Assembly (NCBI GenBank): GCA_900102235.1
Contig: FMVL01000003.1
Coordinates: forward strand, 372,001-436,000
Source of the DNA: Lachnospiraceae bacterium XBB2008
GTDB taxonomy: Bacteria > Bacillota > Clostridia > Lachnospirales > Lachnospiraceae
Reading direction: 5' to 3'
Length of the DNA stretch: 64,000 bases
Part shown: one piece after another, positions 45,905-57,700 of the stretch
Layout of the letters: every line of letters begins with the position of its first letter
How positions within the stretch are numbered: the first letter of the stretch is position 1
The notes under the pieces: generated by a model
Told to the model about the DNA's origin: nothing
Seen by the model: the letters and a program-made list of their open reading frames with translations, nothing else
The model's database searches: none
Translations under genes and position numbers: made by a program

Positions 45905-46399
45905 TTGAAGACCAACTCAAAAACAAGTCTGTTCCTGATGGAACTGATCATAGTCATACTGTTCTTCTCGATCGCATCGGTCGTGTGTGTTCAGTTGTTC
46001 GTTAATGCCTACAGCACGAACGAGTCTACCAAGCGTACCACGCAGGGAACCGTTATAGTTCAGGGACTTGCCGAGCAGTTCCTGGGCTGCGACGGCGACT
46101 TAAGCGCGGTAAGCGCACTCTATGATGCGGCATACACCGATACGGATACCGCAAAAGGAACCCTGACGATCGGATATGACGCCGACTGGACCGAAGTAAG
46201 TGCCGATACTGCTCCGGTATACACAGCCGGCATAACGATAACGGATGAAAACGGTGCCGCTCTTCCCGAAGATGCTTTCAATACGGGAGGTACCATGATG
46301 GTAGCCCGTATAGATGTATCCGACGCTTCATCCGGTGAGCTGATAGCTTCCCAGGAAGTAAAACACTATGTTCCTTACAGGCTGGAGGAGACACGCTGA
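45905..46399 (+). CDS. Pseudopilin-like protein with TTG start
   Basis: 164 residues. The start codon is TTG at 45905, behind GGAG at eight bases. The N-terminal hydrophobic stretch FLMELIIVILFFSIASVVCVQLF carries the prepilin-like Glu in an M-E-L context without the preceding Gly. The mature domain is beta-rich and acidic (TDTDTAKGTLTIGYDADWTEV). It shares one base with the next start (TGATG), so the two are coupled. Probable minor pseudopilin (inference). Confidence 0.7.
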   Translation: MKTNSKTSLFLMELIIVILFFSIASVVCVQLFVNAYSTNESTKRTTQGTVIVQGLAEQFLGCDGDLSAVSALYDAAYTDTDTAKGTLTIGYDADWTEVSADTAPVYTAGITITDENGAALPEDAFNTGGTMMVARIDVSDASSGELIASQEVKHYVPYRLEETR

Positions 46400-46848
46400 T
46401 GAGTATCAAGAGACAAAAAGAAACCACCGGTGTAAACGTGGGAACATCATCACTTCTTCTGGTCTTCGTGGTAATGTGTCTGGTATCCTTTGCAACACTT
46501 GCCACCGTATCAGCCAGAGCTGACGAGAAGCTGAACAACAAGGTCACCGAGAGATCCGCAAGCTACTATTCCGCCTGCAATGAAGCGGAGGAACGCCTTG
46601 CGGGCATAGATGATACTCTCCGCACTCTGTACGGAACCGTATCGGACCGCAACGACTATTTCGATCAAGCCGGCACTTCCATCGACTTCGCCATACCCGT
46701 ATCGGATGTACAGACCTTAAGCGTAAGCGTCAAGGTAAACTATCCCGACAACGGTGAAGACCGGTTCTATACGATCACAAAATGGAAACTGGAGACGACG
46801 GGCTCCCTGATAGAAGAAGAACCGCAGACACTGAATCTGCTCTTCTGA
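46399..46848 (+). CDS. Small membrane protein at the end of the GspF locus
   Basis: 149 residues with a hydrophobic helix at about 18-40 (SLLLVFVVMCLVSFATLATV) and a helical segment ASYYSACNEAEERLAGIDDTL. The layout is like PilX/GspK-type minor pilus components, which have an N-terminal helix and small head; the similarity is structural guesswork. It ends five bases before the convergent glycosyltransferase gene with no visible terminator between them. Confidence 0.65.
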   Translation: MSIKRQKETTGVNVGTSSLLLVFVVMCLVSFATLATVSARADEKLNNKVTERSASYYSACNEAEERLAGIDDTLRTLYGTVSDRNDYFDQAGTSIDFAIPVSDVQTLSVSVKVNYPDNGEDRFYTITKWKLETTGSLIEEEPQTLNLLF

Positions 46849-46853
46849 CAAAC

Positions 46854-47939
46854 TCACATTAAAGAATCCAGACGGCGGTGTATCTGCGGATCCTCGTATT
46901 TATCAAGAAAATCGAGACCCAGATACACTTTTTCTTTTGCAAAAGTAACATTATCTATCTGAGTGATGACGCTCACAAGCTTATCAACCTTGAGTGTCCG
47001 CATATCGTTCATCACTTCCATCGGAAATCTTCCGCGGATCACGATCGCATCCGGGAATTCTTTTTCATAATCCAGAACATCCCTGGGATGAGGCTTGATG
47101 ATGATATTATGGTCATCCCGGTACATATCAATGACATCGCCGAAAAGCTGCCTGCGCACATCAAGCTCGCATAAGGGCTCAGTCAGTATCATGGCATAAG
47201 GCTTATCATTATCCGCAGATTTAAGTTTCCGCGCCAGAGCATCCGCATCTTCCAGAAAGATATGCACTATCCTGTCATGATCTTCATCGCTTAAGCGGCT
47301 TACCAGCTCGCGCCTGGGAACCTCTATGACATTCGGAGGGACGTTATGGTTCGCGCTTATGTCGTTTACCTCATAATCAATGCAGTATCTGCTGTAACCG
47401 CATTCTATGAAAACAAGACCCATTTTGGACAGCAGCTTCTTGACCCCGAAGGCACGCTTATTGGCAAGAAAAGCCTGATCGTCGAGTTTGCCGGAGTTGA
47501 GTCCGTCCTCCAAAGCATGATAGGGGATCTTCTTATAATTCAGATAATACCCTATCGGGTCGGAATCACAGAATACATAGACATCCTCATACTCGGACAG
47601 GTCCGTGGGGATGAACTCCTCCTGAAGCTTACCCAGAAGTCTGGTATAGCTGATCCTCTGAAGCATGTTCGCAACTATGTTGCCCCTGTTATTATGATGT
47701 GCCCTGATCTCCTCGGACCCGGATCCGTCGTTTTCTTCATATCTGAAGATCCGGTCGAAGATCCCCTGGGCCTCCAGACGCTCGTCGAGGGATTCGAAGT
47801 CATTTGAGAGCGTGCTTAATACAATGTCCGCTTCGCCGTGGTGCTCACGTCCGAGCACAAGTTCCTTGACCACTGCAACATATGCGTGGTAGTAGGTGTG
47901 ACATATATAGATTCTCTTTTTGGACTTAGCTTTTGCCAT
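46854..47939 (-). CDS. Glycosyltransferase family 52-like (sialyltransferase-type) protein
   Basis: 361 residues, cytoplasmic. The N-terminal Rossmann part starts KKRIYICHTYYHAYVAVVKEL. The C-terminal half has ILTEPLCELD and HNIIIKPHPRDVLDYEKEF, where the KPHPRD motif is shared by GT52 and related alpha-2,3-sialyltransferase or polysialyltransferase folds and helps bind the nucleotide sugar. Substrate unknown. Divergent from a sugar amidotransferase, so the pair likely serves one surface glycan. A TATAAT -10 lies about 40 bases upstream. Confidence 0.8.
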   Translation of the reverse strand: MAKAKSKKRIYICHTYYHAYVAVVKELVLGREHHGEADIVLSTLSNDFESLDERLEAQGIFDRIFRYEENDGSGSEEIRAHHNNRGNIVANMLQRISYTRLLGKLQEEFIPTDLSEYEDVYVFCDSDPIGYYLNYKKIPYHALEDGLNSGKLDDQAFLANKRAFGVKKLLSKMGLVFIECGYSRYCIDYEVNDISANHNVPPNVIEVPRRELVSRLSDEDHDRIVHIFLEDADALARKLKSADNDKPYAMILTEPLCELDVRRQLFGDVIDMYRDDHNIIIKPHPRDVLDYEKEFPDAIVIRGRFPMEVMNDMRTLKVDKLVSVITQIDNVTFAKEKVYLGLDFLDKYEDPQIHRRLDSLM

Positions 47940-47975
47940 GGGATCAATTATCTTTCAGATGCATTTCCATGTACC

Positions 47976-48005
47976 ATTATAAAGCCGAAGCGCCCATTTT
48001 GTCGA
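47976..48005 (-). promoter_or_regulatory. Probable promoter of the GT52-like gene
   Basis: On the minus strand, -35 TCGACA (48005-48000), 18-base spacer, -10 TATAAT (47981-47976). Confidence 0.6.
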
Positions 48006-48015
48006 TGTGATTGTC

Positions 48016-48044
48016 TTGTCTGGGAGTACAGGATAACATATAAT
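48016..48044 (+). promoter_or_regulatory. Promoter of the sugar amidotransferase gene
   Basis: -35 TTGTCT (48016-48021), 17-base spacer, -10 TATAAT (48039-48044), 37 bases before the ATG at 48081 with GAGAGGAG as RBS. Divergent from the GT52 promoter. Confidence 0.7.
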
Positions 48045-48080
48045 TAATTAGTTGGATAAAAGAGAGGAGATACCCCCGAG

Positions 48081-49232
48081 ATGAAAATGAGATATTGCAA
48101 AAGATGCCTTCAGCCCGACACACGTCCGAACGTGGTGTTTGATGACGAGCAGATATGCTTCGCCTGCCGTTATGAAGAATCCAAGGCGACCATAGACTGG
48201 GCTGCCAGAGAAGCCGAACTTCGTGCAATAGCCGAAGAAGCAAAGCAGGAAGCCAAAAAGCGCGGCAATATCTACGACTGCGTGATCGGTGTATCAGGAG
48301 GCAAAGATTCCACATTCCAGGCGTTGTACGCCAGGGACCGTCTGGGGCTGAATCCTCTGCTCATAAACTGTGCTCCCGATGAGATCACCGAGATCGGCCG
48401 TCACAACATCGACAATCTGAACAACATGGGCTTCGATATCATCTCGATCAGGCTCAATCCCATAGTCGCCAAAAAGCTCGCACGCAAAAGTTTCTTCGAA
48501 AGAGGCAACATCATCGCCGCATCGGAATACTGTCTGTGGGCTTCCACCTATATCATGTCCGTCAAGTTCAATATCCCTCTCATCATTCAGGGAGAGAATG
48601 CTGCGCTGACACTCGGCGCTGCCAGGAATCAGGAACCTACGGGCAATGCCTTCAGCGTGACCCAGCTCGATACATTAAGCCAGCAGAAGGTTGAGGATTT
48701 CATCGATCTTTCACAGAATATCACCGAGAAGGATCTCTTCTTCTACCAGATCCCTTCCGTAGCCGAGATGCAGGCCATGGGAACCAAAGCCATATTCCTT
48801 CAGTACTATACAAAGGAATGGTCACAGGTTACCAACGCCGATTTTGCCGTAGCCAGAGGCCTGCTCGGCCGTCAGGACGACCTTCATGATCTCGGCCGCT
48901 ACAGAAGATATACCGCTCTCGACTCGGATCTGCAGATTGCCAATCAGACCATCAAGTACTTAAAGTTCGGTTTCGGTTATGCGACCGACGAGATCTGCTA
49001 CGACATCCGCGAGGGGCGTTTTTCCCGTGAAGACGGTAAATGGTATGTAAATGAGTTTGACGGCCTCTGCGGTCAGAAATACATCGATATAGCCTGCAGA
49101 TATCTCTCCGTCACAGAGGAGGAGTTCTGGGAAGTTGTCGACAGATTCGTAAATCGTGATCTTTTTGAGAAAAAGGACGGCAAGTGGGTTCCCAGATTCA
49201 CCGTAGGCGAGGACTACGATTCGGAAGCCTGA
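48081..49232 (+). CDS. N-acetyl sugar amidotransferase (WbpG/PseA-like)
   Basis: 383 residues. An N-terminal zinc site of four cysteines (CKRC near 6-9 and CFAC near 30-33) is followed by the PP-loop ATP pyrophosphatase motif VSGGKDST (near 74-81). Family members convert an N-acetyl sugar to an amidine on surface glycans such as legionaminic or mannuronic derivatives. They receive ammonia from HisH/HisF-like partners, and neither partner gene is present in the window. It is followed by one base, then the membrane protein gene. Confidence 0.92.
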   Translation: MKMRYCKRCLQPDTRPNVVFDDEQICFACRYEESKATIDWAAREAELRAIAEEAKQEAKKRGNIYDCVIGVSGGKDSTFQALYARDRLGLNPLLINCAPDEITEIGRHNIDNLNNMGFDIISIRLNPIVAKKLARKSFFERGNIIAASEYCLWASTYIMSVKFNIPLIIQGENAALTLGAARNQEPTGNAFSVTQLDTLSQQKVEDFIDLSQNITEKDLFFYQIPSVAEMQAMGTKAIFLQYYTKEWSQVTNADFAVARGLLGRQDDLHDLGRYRRYTALDSDLQIANQTIKYLKFGFGYATDEICYDIREGRFSREDGKWYVNEFDGLCGQKYIDIACRYLSVTEEEFWEVVDRFVNRDLFEKKDGKWVPRFTVGEDYDSEA

Positions 49233-49233
49233 C

Positions 49234-50991
49234 ATGAGTGACAAGACCGATCGGATCAAAAGCTACTGGTACATATACATCTGCGCTGCGTTCCTGGGAC
49301 TTCAGGCTCTTGTCTTTCTGATCTTCAGGGGTGATTCCTATCTGCAGATTCACGACAATCTCGATCTGTTCATGGCACACTACGAGATGCTTAAAAAAGG
49401 GCATCTCTGGTTTGCGCATTCAGCCGCCGCTCCCATTCTTCACGGAGTATCCAGAGACCTGTTCGGCTCGGAATTTCTGCTCTACAACCTGCTCTATATC
49501 ATCCTGCCGGGAGTATGGGCTTATCTGGCCGGATATGCCTGCAAGATCGCTGTCGGGATCTTTTCCTTCACACTCCTGGCGAAGGATATTTACGCTGATT
49601 CATATGAACAATACAAACCCGTCATCATCATCACCGCGACGGCTTTCGGTCTTATCCCGGTATTCCCCACATACGGTATCGCTTTTACATCGGTGCCGCT
49701 CATCATATGGCTGTTAAGACGCATCTACATGGCAAAAGATGTTCCGGTAAAGAAACTCATTCCCCTGTACATCGCGGTCTTCTGTTATCCGTTCCTTTCG
49801 TATTTCTCATATCACGGGTTCTTCATTCTGTGCTACATGTGCGTAGCCTTCATTATCCTGTGGATCAAAGATAAAAAGTTCCCGGGCAGGATCCTTGCTT
49901 CGATAGTGATCCTTTCACTCGGATATGTCGCTTTCGAATACAGATTGTTCGGAGCAATGCTTTTGACCGATACGGTCACTATAAGAACGACGATGGATCA
50001 CGGCGATCTGAGTCTGGGAGCAGCACTGAAAACCGCTTTTGACGAATTCATTAACGCCTCCTTCCACAGCGAAGACTCACATACCTATGTGATACTCGGA
50101 GTCGTGCTCATCGCGATCATTATCGTCAATGTATCTTATATAAGAAGCAAAAACGCAAAGAAGATCCTGACCGATCCGATCAATCTCGTCATGCTCGTGA
50201 TCATCTTCAATGTGCTTAACTTCGGTCTGTACCTATATCCCCCGTACAGGCATCTGCTTGAAACCCTGGTTCCCAAGCTTACCGGTTTCGAGTTTGCAAG
50301 AACCTCTTTTTTCAACACTTTCCTGTGGTATGCGGAACTGTTGCTCGTATGCGTAAGGCTTTATGACCATGCCGGTCAACGCCCCAGGATACTGGCAAAT
50401 GTGATCGCCGTGGCTGCACTTACGGCTGTCATGTTCATTCCCCAGGTTTACAACGATTTCTACTATACATGTTACAACCAGGCCTATAAGATCCTCAAAC
50501 ACGCCGATACTAGTACCGTAAACTATAATGAGTTTTATTCGACGGACCTGTTTGAGAATATCAAAGCGGACATCGGTTATAACGGCGAGTGGTCTGCGGC
50601 ATACGGAATGCATCCGGCTGTACTCAATTACAACGGTATCGCGACCGTAGACGGCTATCTGGGCATGTATGCACAGGAATATAAGGAGAAGTGGGGACGC
50701 GTCATAGCGCCGGCTCTCGAAGGCTCGCCCTCTCTTAAGTCATATTTCGACGGATGGGGTGCAAGAGTATGCCTCTACTCGGGGTCCGATGAGAATACCT
50801 ATGCACCTTTGCGCGTTATGGAGTTAAATGACAACGATCTGTATGTCGATATGGATGAACTGAAGTCACTTGACTGCAGATATATCTTCTCACGGATCGA
50901 TCTGAGCAATGCCGCCGATCTGGGGCTTACCCTGATCGGTACATACACAGATGAAAACAGTCCGTACACGATATACGTATACGGACTGTAA
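49234..50991 (+). CDS. Polytopic membrane protein, DUF6044-like
   Basis: 585 residues with about ten to twelve hydrophobic segments up to residue ~405 and a soluble C-terminal domain with YNGIATVDGYLGMYAQEYKEKWG. The early segment SYLQIHDNLDLFMAHYEMLKKG after the first helix is a likely active-site loop, as in GT-C glycosyltransferase folds (Asp/His-rich loop 1). The layout resembles DUF6044/YfhO-type proteins linked to lipid-carrier glycosylation. A stem CAGTCCGTA/TACGGACTG (50958-50988) covers the last codons. Confidence 0.8.
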   Translation: MSDKTDRIKSYWYIYICAAFLGLQALVFLIFRGDSYLQIHDNLDLFMAHYEMLKKGHLWFAHSAAAPILHGVSRDLFGSEFLLYNLLYIILPGVWAYLAGYACKIAVGIFSFTLLAKDIYADSYEQYKPVIIITATAFGLIPVFPTYGIAFTSVPLIIWLLRRIYMAKDVPVKKLIPLYIAVFCYPFLSYFSYHGFFILCYMCVAFIILWIKDKKFPGRILASIVILSLGYVAFEYRLFGAMLLTDTVTIRTTMDHGDLSLGAALKTAFDEFINASFHSEDSHTYVILGVVLIAIIIVNVSYIRSKNAKKILTDPINLVMLVIIFNVLNFGLYLYPPYRHLLETLVPKLTGFEFARTSFFNTFLWYAELLLVCVRLYDHAGQRPRILANVIAVAALTAVMFIPQVYNDFYYTCYNQAYKILKHADTSTVNYNEFYSTDLFENIKADIGYNGEWSAAYGMHPAVLNYNGIATVDGYLGMYAQEYKEKWGRVIAPALEGSPSLKSYFDGWGARVCLYSGSDENTYAPLRVMELNDNDLYVDMDELKSLDCRYIFSRIDLSNAADLGLTLIGTYTDENSPYTIYVYGL

Positions 50992-51040
50992 AAAATCTTT
51001 ATTCTGTATGTGAAGTATTCACTTCACTTCGATCTTCAGA

Positions 51041-54000
51041 TCACTCTTCGGTAACGGTTTCCGCTTCGGCAACTTCTTCAGTTACTTCTTCTGCCGTTTC
51101 TTCCCCGGTAATCTCTTCAACGGACTCAGCATCTGTATTATCTGCGTCCTCCGCATCTGTCTCGATCTCTCTCTTGATATCGGTACTTAAGGATACATTG
51201 CGGTATCTCTTCATACCGGTACCTGCGGGGATCAGTTTACCGATGATGACGTTCTCTTTAAGACCGATGAGCGGATCAACCTTACCCTTGATAGCAGCCT
51301 CTGTAAGAACCTTGGTGGTCTCCTGGAAGGATGCTGCTGACAGGAAGGAATTGGTTGCCAGAGCTGCCTTGGTGATACCGAGCATGATCTGTACGCCTTC
51401 TGCGGGAGTCTTGCCTTCTTCGGCAAGTTTCTCGTTGAGTTCCTCATAATCGAGAACATCTACGAGTGTTCCGGGCAGATAATCGGAATCTCCGGACTCT
51501 TCGATGCGGATCTTCTTCATCATCTGACGTACGATGACTTCGATATGCTTATCGGCGATATCAACACCCTGCAGACGGTAAACCTTCTGAACCTCACGCA
51601 GCATGTAGTTCTGAACCGACTCAATACCTTTGATCTTTAAGAGGTCATGAGGATTTACGCTACCTTCGGTGAGTTCGTCACCGGCTGCGACCATGTCGCC
51701 GTCCATAACCTTGATCCTGGATCCGTAAGGAATGAGATAAGCTTTGGATTCGCCTTCCTTATCGTCAGTGATCACGATCTCACGTTTCTTCTTGGTATCT
51801 CTGATCTCAACCTTGCCGCCGAACTCTGCGATGATGGCAAGTCCCTTAGGCTTACGTGCCTCGAAAAGCTCCTCGACACGGGGAAGACCCTGGGTGATAT
51901 CCTCACCGGCAACACCGCCGGCATGGAAGGTTCTCATCGTCAGCTGAGTACCGGGCTCACCGATCGACTGAGCTGCTATGATACCTACTGCCTCACCGAC
52001 CTGTACCAGCTCGCCGGATGCCATGTTTGCACCGTAACACTTAGCACAGATACCGTTCTTGCAACGACAGGTAAGGATGGTCCTGATCTTAACAGAACTG
52101 AGGGGATTCTTCTCAGCATCCACACCGCTCTCCAGGATCCTTGCTACGCGGCTGGGTGTCATCATATGGTTCTTCTTAACGATAACATCGCCGTCTTTGT
52201 CATATATATCTTCACATGTATATCTGCCGAGGATCCTGTCCTTGAAGGACTCGATCACAGCCTTACCGTCGGTAAACTCTGATACAACAAGTCCCGGAAT
52301 ATCCTCACGGCCTTCACAGCAGTCAACTTCACGGATGATCAGGTGCTGTGATACATCGACCATTCGACGTGTCAGGTAACCGGAGTCGGCGGTACGGAGA
52401 GCCGTATCGGACAGACCCTTACGTGCACCGTGCGCTGACATGAAGTACTCGAGTACGTCAAGACCTTCACGGAAGTTTGACTTGATGGGAAGCTCGATCG
52501 TACGACCGGTCGTATCTGCCATCAGTCCACGCATACCTGCAAGCTGCTTGATCTGCTGATCGGAACCACGGGCACCGGAGTCAGCCATCATATGGATGTT
52601 ATTGTATTTGTCGAGGCCGGCAAGCAGTTTCTCAGTCAGGCTCTTATCTACATCGAACCATGTCTGAACAACACCACGATATCTCTCTTCCTCAGTACAC
52701 AGACCTCTGCGATAGTTCATATCGATCTGGTTAACGATCTCCTGAGCCTCTTCAAGCATCTTCTCCTTCTCGGCGGGAACCGTCATATCGGAGATGGAAA
52801 CCGTCATGGCTGCGATCGTTGAGTAGTGATATCCGGTATCCTTGATCAGGTCGAGAACCTCTGCGGTCTTAACAGCACCGTGAGTATTGATGACTTTCTC
52901 CAGGATCTGCTTTAACTGCTTCTTGCCGACATGGAAATCAACTTCCAGCTTGTATTTATTCTCAGGGATCGAACGATCTACGAATCCGAGGTCCTGAGGA
53001 AGTGCCTCATTGAAAAGGAATCTTCCCAGAGTGGACTCTACGATCGCATATTCCTGATTACCGTTTTCATCTGTTCCGTATACCTTGACCTTGATCTTGG
53101 AATGCAGAGTGATGAACTTGTTCTCGTATGCAAGAATGGCCTCGTTCAGGTTATGGAAGCACTTGCCCTCGCCTATAGCACCCTCTCTCTCCTGAGTTAG
53201 GTAGTAGATACCGAGTACCATATCCTGAGAAGGAACGGCAACAGGGCCGCCGTCGGAAGGCTTAAGCAGGTTATTGGGTGACAGGAGTAAGAACCTGCAC
53301 TCTGCCTGTGCCTCTACCGAAAGAGGAAGATGCACTGCCATCTGGTCACCGTCGAAGTCGGCGTTGAAAGCCGTACATACGAGGGGATGAAGCTTGATAG
53401 CCTTACCTTCTACCAGAATGGGCTCAAATGCCTGAATACCGAGTCTGTGCAGCGTAGGAGCACGGTTGAGCATTACGGGATGCTCATGGATAACGTCCTC
53501 AAGGACATCCCATACCTGTGTATCCAGTCTGTCGACCAGTTTCTTTGCATTCTTGATGTTCTGTGATATACCGCGGCCTACAAGTTCCTTCATAACGAAG
53601 GGCTTGAACAGCTCGATAGCCATCTCCTTGGGGAGACCGCACTGATATATCTTAAGCTCGGGACCAACGACGATAACCGAACGTCCCGAATAGTCAACAC
53701 GCTTACCCAGCAGGTTCTGACGGAAACGTCCGCTCTTACCTTTGAGCATGTCTGAAAGAGACTTAAGGGCACGGTTACCGGGGCCTGTAACTGGACGGCC
53801 TCTGCGTCCGTTATCGATCAGGGCATCTACTGCCTCCTGGAGCATACGCTTCTCGTTTCTGACGATGATATCGGGTGCGCCCAGGTCGATCAGTCTCTTA
53901 AGACGGTTATTACGGTTGATGATACGACGATAGAGGTCGTTTAAGTCGGATGTTGCAAATCTTCCGCCGTCCAGCTGAACCATGGGACGAAGATCCGGAG

Positions 54001-54724
54001 GGATTACCGGAATGGCATCCATGATCATCCATTCGGGACGATTGCCGGACTCTCTGAAAGCCTCTACCACTTCAAGTCTCTTGATGACTCTGGCTTTCTT
54101 CTGTCCTGTGGAATCATTAAGAGCTTCTCTGAGTTCGTTATTCTCTTTCTCAAGATCGATGGCGCAAAGAAGTTCCTTGATAGCCTCTGCACCCATGCCT
54201 ACGCGGAACTTGTATCCGAATTCCTCGCGTGCATCCATGTACTCTTTTTCGGAAAGGATCTGCTTATACTCCAGTGTGGTATCGGCAGGATCAAGTACTA
54301 TGTATGAAGCAAAGTAAAGAACCTTCTCAAGCACTCTGGGAGAAAGATCGAGGATAAGTCCCATACGGCTGGGGATACCCTTGAAGTACCAGATGTGGGA
54401 AACCGGAGCCGCCAGATCGATGTGTCCCATACGATCACGACGAACGCTTGACTTGGTAACCTCAACACCGCACCTGTCGCAGATGACACCGCGATAGCGG
54501 ATCTTCTTGTACTTACCGCAATGGCACTCCCAGTCCTTGCTGGGTCCGAATATCTTCTCGCAGAAAAGACCGTCCTTTTCCGGCTTTAATGTACGATAAT
54601 TGATCGTTTCGGGCTTGGTGACTTCTCCTCTGGACCAACCTCTGATGGTTTCCGGTGAAGCCAGACCGATCTTGATCGCATCAAAACTAATAGGCTGATA
54701 ATTATCTTGCTTATTCTCAGGCAT
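51041..54724 (-). CDS. rpoC: DNA-directed RNA polymerase subunit beta'
   Basis: 1227 residues. The N-terminal zinc finger is [20 protein letters not shown] (near 62-81). The bridge and active-site motif NADFDGDQ carries the catalytic aspartates, and the second zinc site is [13 protein letters not shown]. The trigger-loop region lies around [21 protein letters not shown]-type sequence near 745. The last ~45 residues are an acidic low-complexity tail rich in Glu, Thr and Val. It follows rpoB by 14 bases. A weak stem (51010-51027) lies after the stop, without adjacent U-tract. Confidence 0.99.
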   Translation of the reverse strand: MPENKQDNYQPISFDAIKIGLASPETIRGWSRGEVTKPETINYRTLKPEKDGLFCEKIFGPSKDWECHCGKYKKIRYRGVICDRCGVEVTKSSVRRDRMGHIDLAAPVSHIWYFKGIPSRMGLILDLSPRVLEKVLYFASYIVLDPADTTLEYKQILSEKEYMDAREEFGYKFRVGMGAEAIKELLCAIDLEKENNELREALNDSTGQKKARVIKRLEVVEAFRESGNRPEWMIMDAIPVIPPDLRPMVQLDGGRFATSDLNDLYRRIINRNNRLKRLIDLGAPDIIVRNEKRMLQEAVDALIDNGRRGRPVTGPGNRALKSLSDMLKGKSGRFRQNLLGKRVDYSGRSVIVVGPELKIYQCGLPKEMAIELFKPFVMKELVGRGISQNIKNAKKLVDRLDTQVWDVLEDVIHEHPVMLNRAPTLHRLGIQAFEPILVEGKAIKLHPLVCTAFNADFDGDQMAVHLPLSVEAQAECRFLLLSPNNLLKPSDGGPVAVPSQDMVLGIYYLTQEREGAIGEGKCFHNLNEAILAYENKFITLHSKIKVKVYGTDENGNQEYAIVESTLGRFLFNEALPQDLGFVDRSIPENKYKLEVDFHVGKKQLKQILEKVINTHGAVKTAEVLDLIKDTGYHYSTIAAMTVSISDMTVPAEKEKMLEEAQEIVNQIDMNYRRGLCTEEERYRGVVQTWFDVDKSLTEKLLAGLDKYNNIHMMADSGARGSDQQIKQLAGMRGLMADTTGRTIELPIKSNFREGLDVLEYFMSAHGARKGLSDTALRTADSGYLTRRMVDVSQHLIIREVDCCEGREDIPGLVVSEFTDGKAVIESFKDRILGRYTCEDIYDKDGDVIVKKNHMMTPSRVARILESGVDAEKNPLSSVKIRTILTCRCKNGICAKCYGANMASGELVQVGEAVGIIAAQSIGEPGTQLTMRTFHAGGVAGEDITQGLPRVEELFEARKPKGLAIIAEFGGKVEIRDTKKKREIVITDDKEGESKAYLIPYGSRIKVMDGDMVAAGDELTEGSVNPHDLLKIKGIESVQNYMLREVQKVYRLQGVDIADKHIEVIVRQMMKKIRIEESGDSDYLPGTLVDVLDYEELNEKLAEEGKTPAEGVQIMLGITKAALATNSFLSAASFQETTKVLTEAAIKGKVDPLIGLKENVIIGKLIPAGTGMKRYRNVSLSTDIKREIETDAEDADNTDAESVEEITGEETAEEVTEEVAEAETVTEE

Positions 54725-54738
54725 CGTAATTTACTCCT

Positions 54739-57700
54739 TTATTCATCTTCAGGATCAACGTCGTCTGCGGAATCGAAATCATCTTCAACTCCGAATTCTT
54801 CGCTATCGTCAAACTCGTCGCTATCTTCGATACCATCATCTTCCGTGGTCTCGAACTCACCGGTCTCCTCATTGAATTCCTGAGTGCTGTAACCCAGTTC
54901 GCCGAGCGACTTGTCTTCCTTGTTATGTCCCTGACTGCGACCGTTTAACTCATATTTGAATACGCTGTCGTTGTAATCAACCTGTTCCTTGATCTCAACT
55001 TCAGTACCGTCTTCTCTGAGCACTCTGATATCAAGACCGAGAGACTGAAGCTCTTTAAGAAGCACCTTGAAGGACTCGGGGATACCGGGCTCCGGTATGT
55101 TCTCGCCCTTGATGATGGCTTCATAAGTCTTCACACGGCCGATGACATCATCGGACTTGACTGTCAGGATCTCCTGAAGTGTATATGCGGCACCGTATGC
55201 TTCGAGTGCCCAAACCTCCATCTCACCGAAACGCTGTCCGCCGAACTGAGCTTTACCACCCAGAGGCTGCTGTGTAACGAGTGAGTAAGGACCGGTAGAA
55301 CGTGCATGGATCTTATCGTCTACCAGGTGGTGGAGTTTCAGATAATGCATGTGTCCGATCGTGACAGGTGAATCGAAAAGCTCACCGGTACGTCCGTCAC
55401 GGAGCCATACCTTACCGTCTCTGGTTATCGGAACACCCTTCCAGAGTTCTCTGTGATCACGGTTCTCCGACAGATAATCCATAACCTCAGCTGCAAGTGT
55501 GTCTTTATACTTATCCTTGAAGTTTTCCTTTACGCCCTTTTCCTTCCACTCGGCGAGCTTTGCCTCTTCCTTGTCAAAAGGAAGATTTACGTAGTCGTTG
55601 GCCAGATCAAGGGTATCCATGATATCGTTCTCTTTTGCACCGTCGAACACGGGAGTGGCTACGTTAAAGCCGAGTGCCTTGGCTGCAAGAGAAAGGTGGA
55701 TCTCAAGAACCTGTCCGATATTCATACGTGAAGGCACGCCCAGAGGATTGAGGACTATGTCCAGAGGACGTCCGTTAGGAAGATAAGGCATATCCTCTAC
55801 GGGAAGAACACGGGAAACAACACCCTTGTTACCGTGACGGCCGGCCATCTTATCACCAACGGAGATCTTACGCTTCTGAGCTATGTAGATGCGGACTGCC
55901 TGGTTTACTCCGGGTGAAAGTTCGTCGCCGTTCTCTCTCGTGAATACCTTGGCATCAACTACGATACCGTACTCACCATGAGGAACCTTGAGTGAAGTAT
56001 CACGTACTTCTCTCGCCTTGTCACCGAAGATCGCACGAAGGAGTCTCTCTTCTGCGGTCAGTTCGGTCTCACCCTTGGGTGTAACCTTACCTACCAGGAT
56101 GTCTCCCGCACGGACCTCAGCACCTATACGGATGATACCTCTCTCATCGAGGTTCTTCAGAGCATCCTCGCCGACACCGGGAACGTCTCTTGTGATGTCC
56201 TCGGGTCCGAGCTTGGTATCACGTGCCTCAGCCTCATACTCTTCTATATGGACAGATGTGTATACATCATCCTGAACGAGGCGCTCGCTTAAGAGAACGG
56301 CATCCTCGTAGTTGTAACCTTCCCAGGTCATGAAACCGATCAGAGGGTTCTTGCCGAGTGCAAGCTCACCGCCGCAGGTTGAAGGACCGTCGGCGATCAC
56401 TTCGCCCGCTTCAACATGCGCACCCTTGACCACGATGGGCTTCTGGTTGTAGCAGTTGGACTGGTTGGATCTTGCAAACTTGGACAGTTTGTAAACTATC
56501 TCTTCCTTGTCGTCATCGCTGACGATGTTGATCACATCGGTAGCAACATAGGATACGGTACCTGCCTTCTTGGCAAGTACGCATACGCCTGAGTCAACGG
56601 CTGCCTTGGGCTCCATACCGGTACCTACAACGGGTGCCTCGGTAAAGAGAAGCGGCACTGCCTGACGCTGCATGTTGGATCCCATCAGCGCACGGTTTGC
56701 ATCGTCGTTCTGCAGGAAAGGAATAAGCGCGGTAGCCACCGAGAATACCATCTTGGGTGACACGTCCATGTAATCGAACATGGTCTTGGGATATTCCTGT
56801 GTCTCATCTTTGAAACGGCCGGATACGGTAGATCTCTTGAAGTATCCTTTTTCATCGAGAGGAGCGGAAGCCTGAGCTACATGGTAGTTATCCTCTTCGT
56901 CTGCCGTCATGTATACTACTTCGTCCGTTACACGTGGATTCTCCGGATCGGACTTGTCTATCTTACGATAAGGAGCCTCTACGAAGCCGTACTCATTGAT
57001 ACGGGCATAGCTTGCCAGAGAGTTGATCAGACCGATGTTGGGTCCTTCAGGGGTCTCAATGGGGCACATGCGGCCGTAGTGGGTATAGTGTACGTCTCGA
57101 ACCTCGAATCCGGCACGATCACGTGACAGACCGCCGGGACCGAGAGCTGAAAGACGTCTCTTATGTGTCAGCTCACCTAACGGGTTGTTCTGGTCCATGA
57201 ACTGTGACAGCTGGGATGAACCGAAGAACTCCTTGACTGCCGCCTGTACGGGCTTGATATTGATGAGAGCCTGAGGAGATACATCCTCGGCATCATGAGT
57301 GGTCATACGCTCACGAACAACTCTCTCAAGTCTGGACATACCGATACGATACTGATTCTGAAGCAGCTCGCCTACCGCACGGATACGGCGGTTGCCGAGG
57401 TGGTCGATATCATCATCGTTACCTACGCCATGCTCAAGATGCATGTTGTAGTTGATGCTGGCCAGAATATCTTCACGGGTAATGTGCTTGGGGATAAGCT
57501 CATGGATATTGCTCTGTATAGCCTCAGCCAGACCGTTGGGATCATCTGCATATTCCTCAATGATCTGACGGAGTACGGGATAATATACAAGTTCGGTAAC
57601 ACCGAGTTCTTTGGGATCGCACTCGATAAAGTTTGTTATGTCAACCATAAGGTTGGACAGAACCTTGACATTGCGCTCTTCTGTCTGGATGAGTACACCG

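Noticed and set aside
50992-51040. Terminator after rpoC
   Set aside because: The GTGAAGT/ACTTCAC stem is short and the U-run is 13 bases away, so it does not meet a rho-independent pattern.
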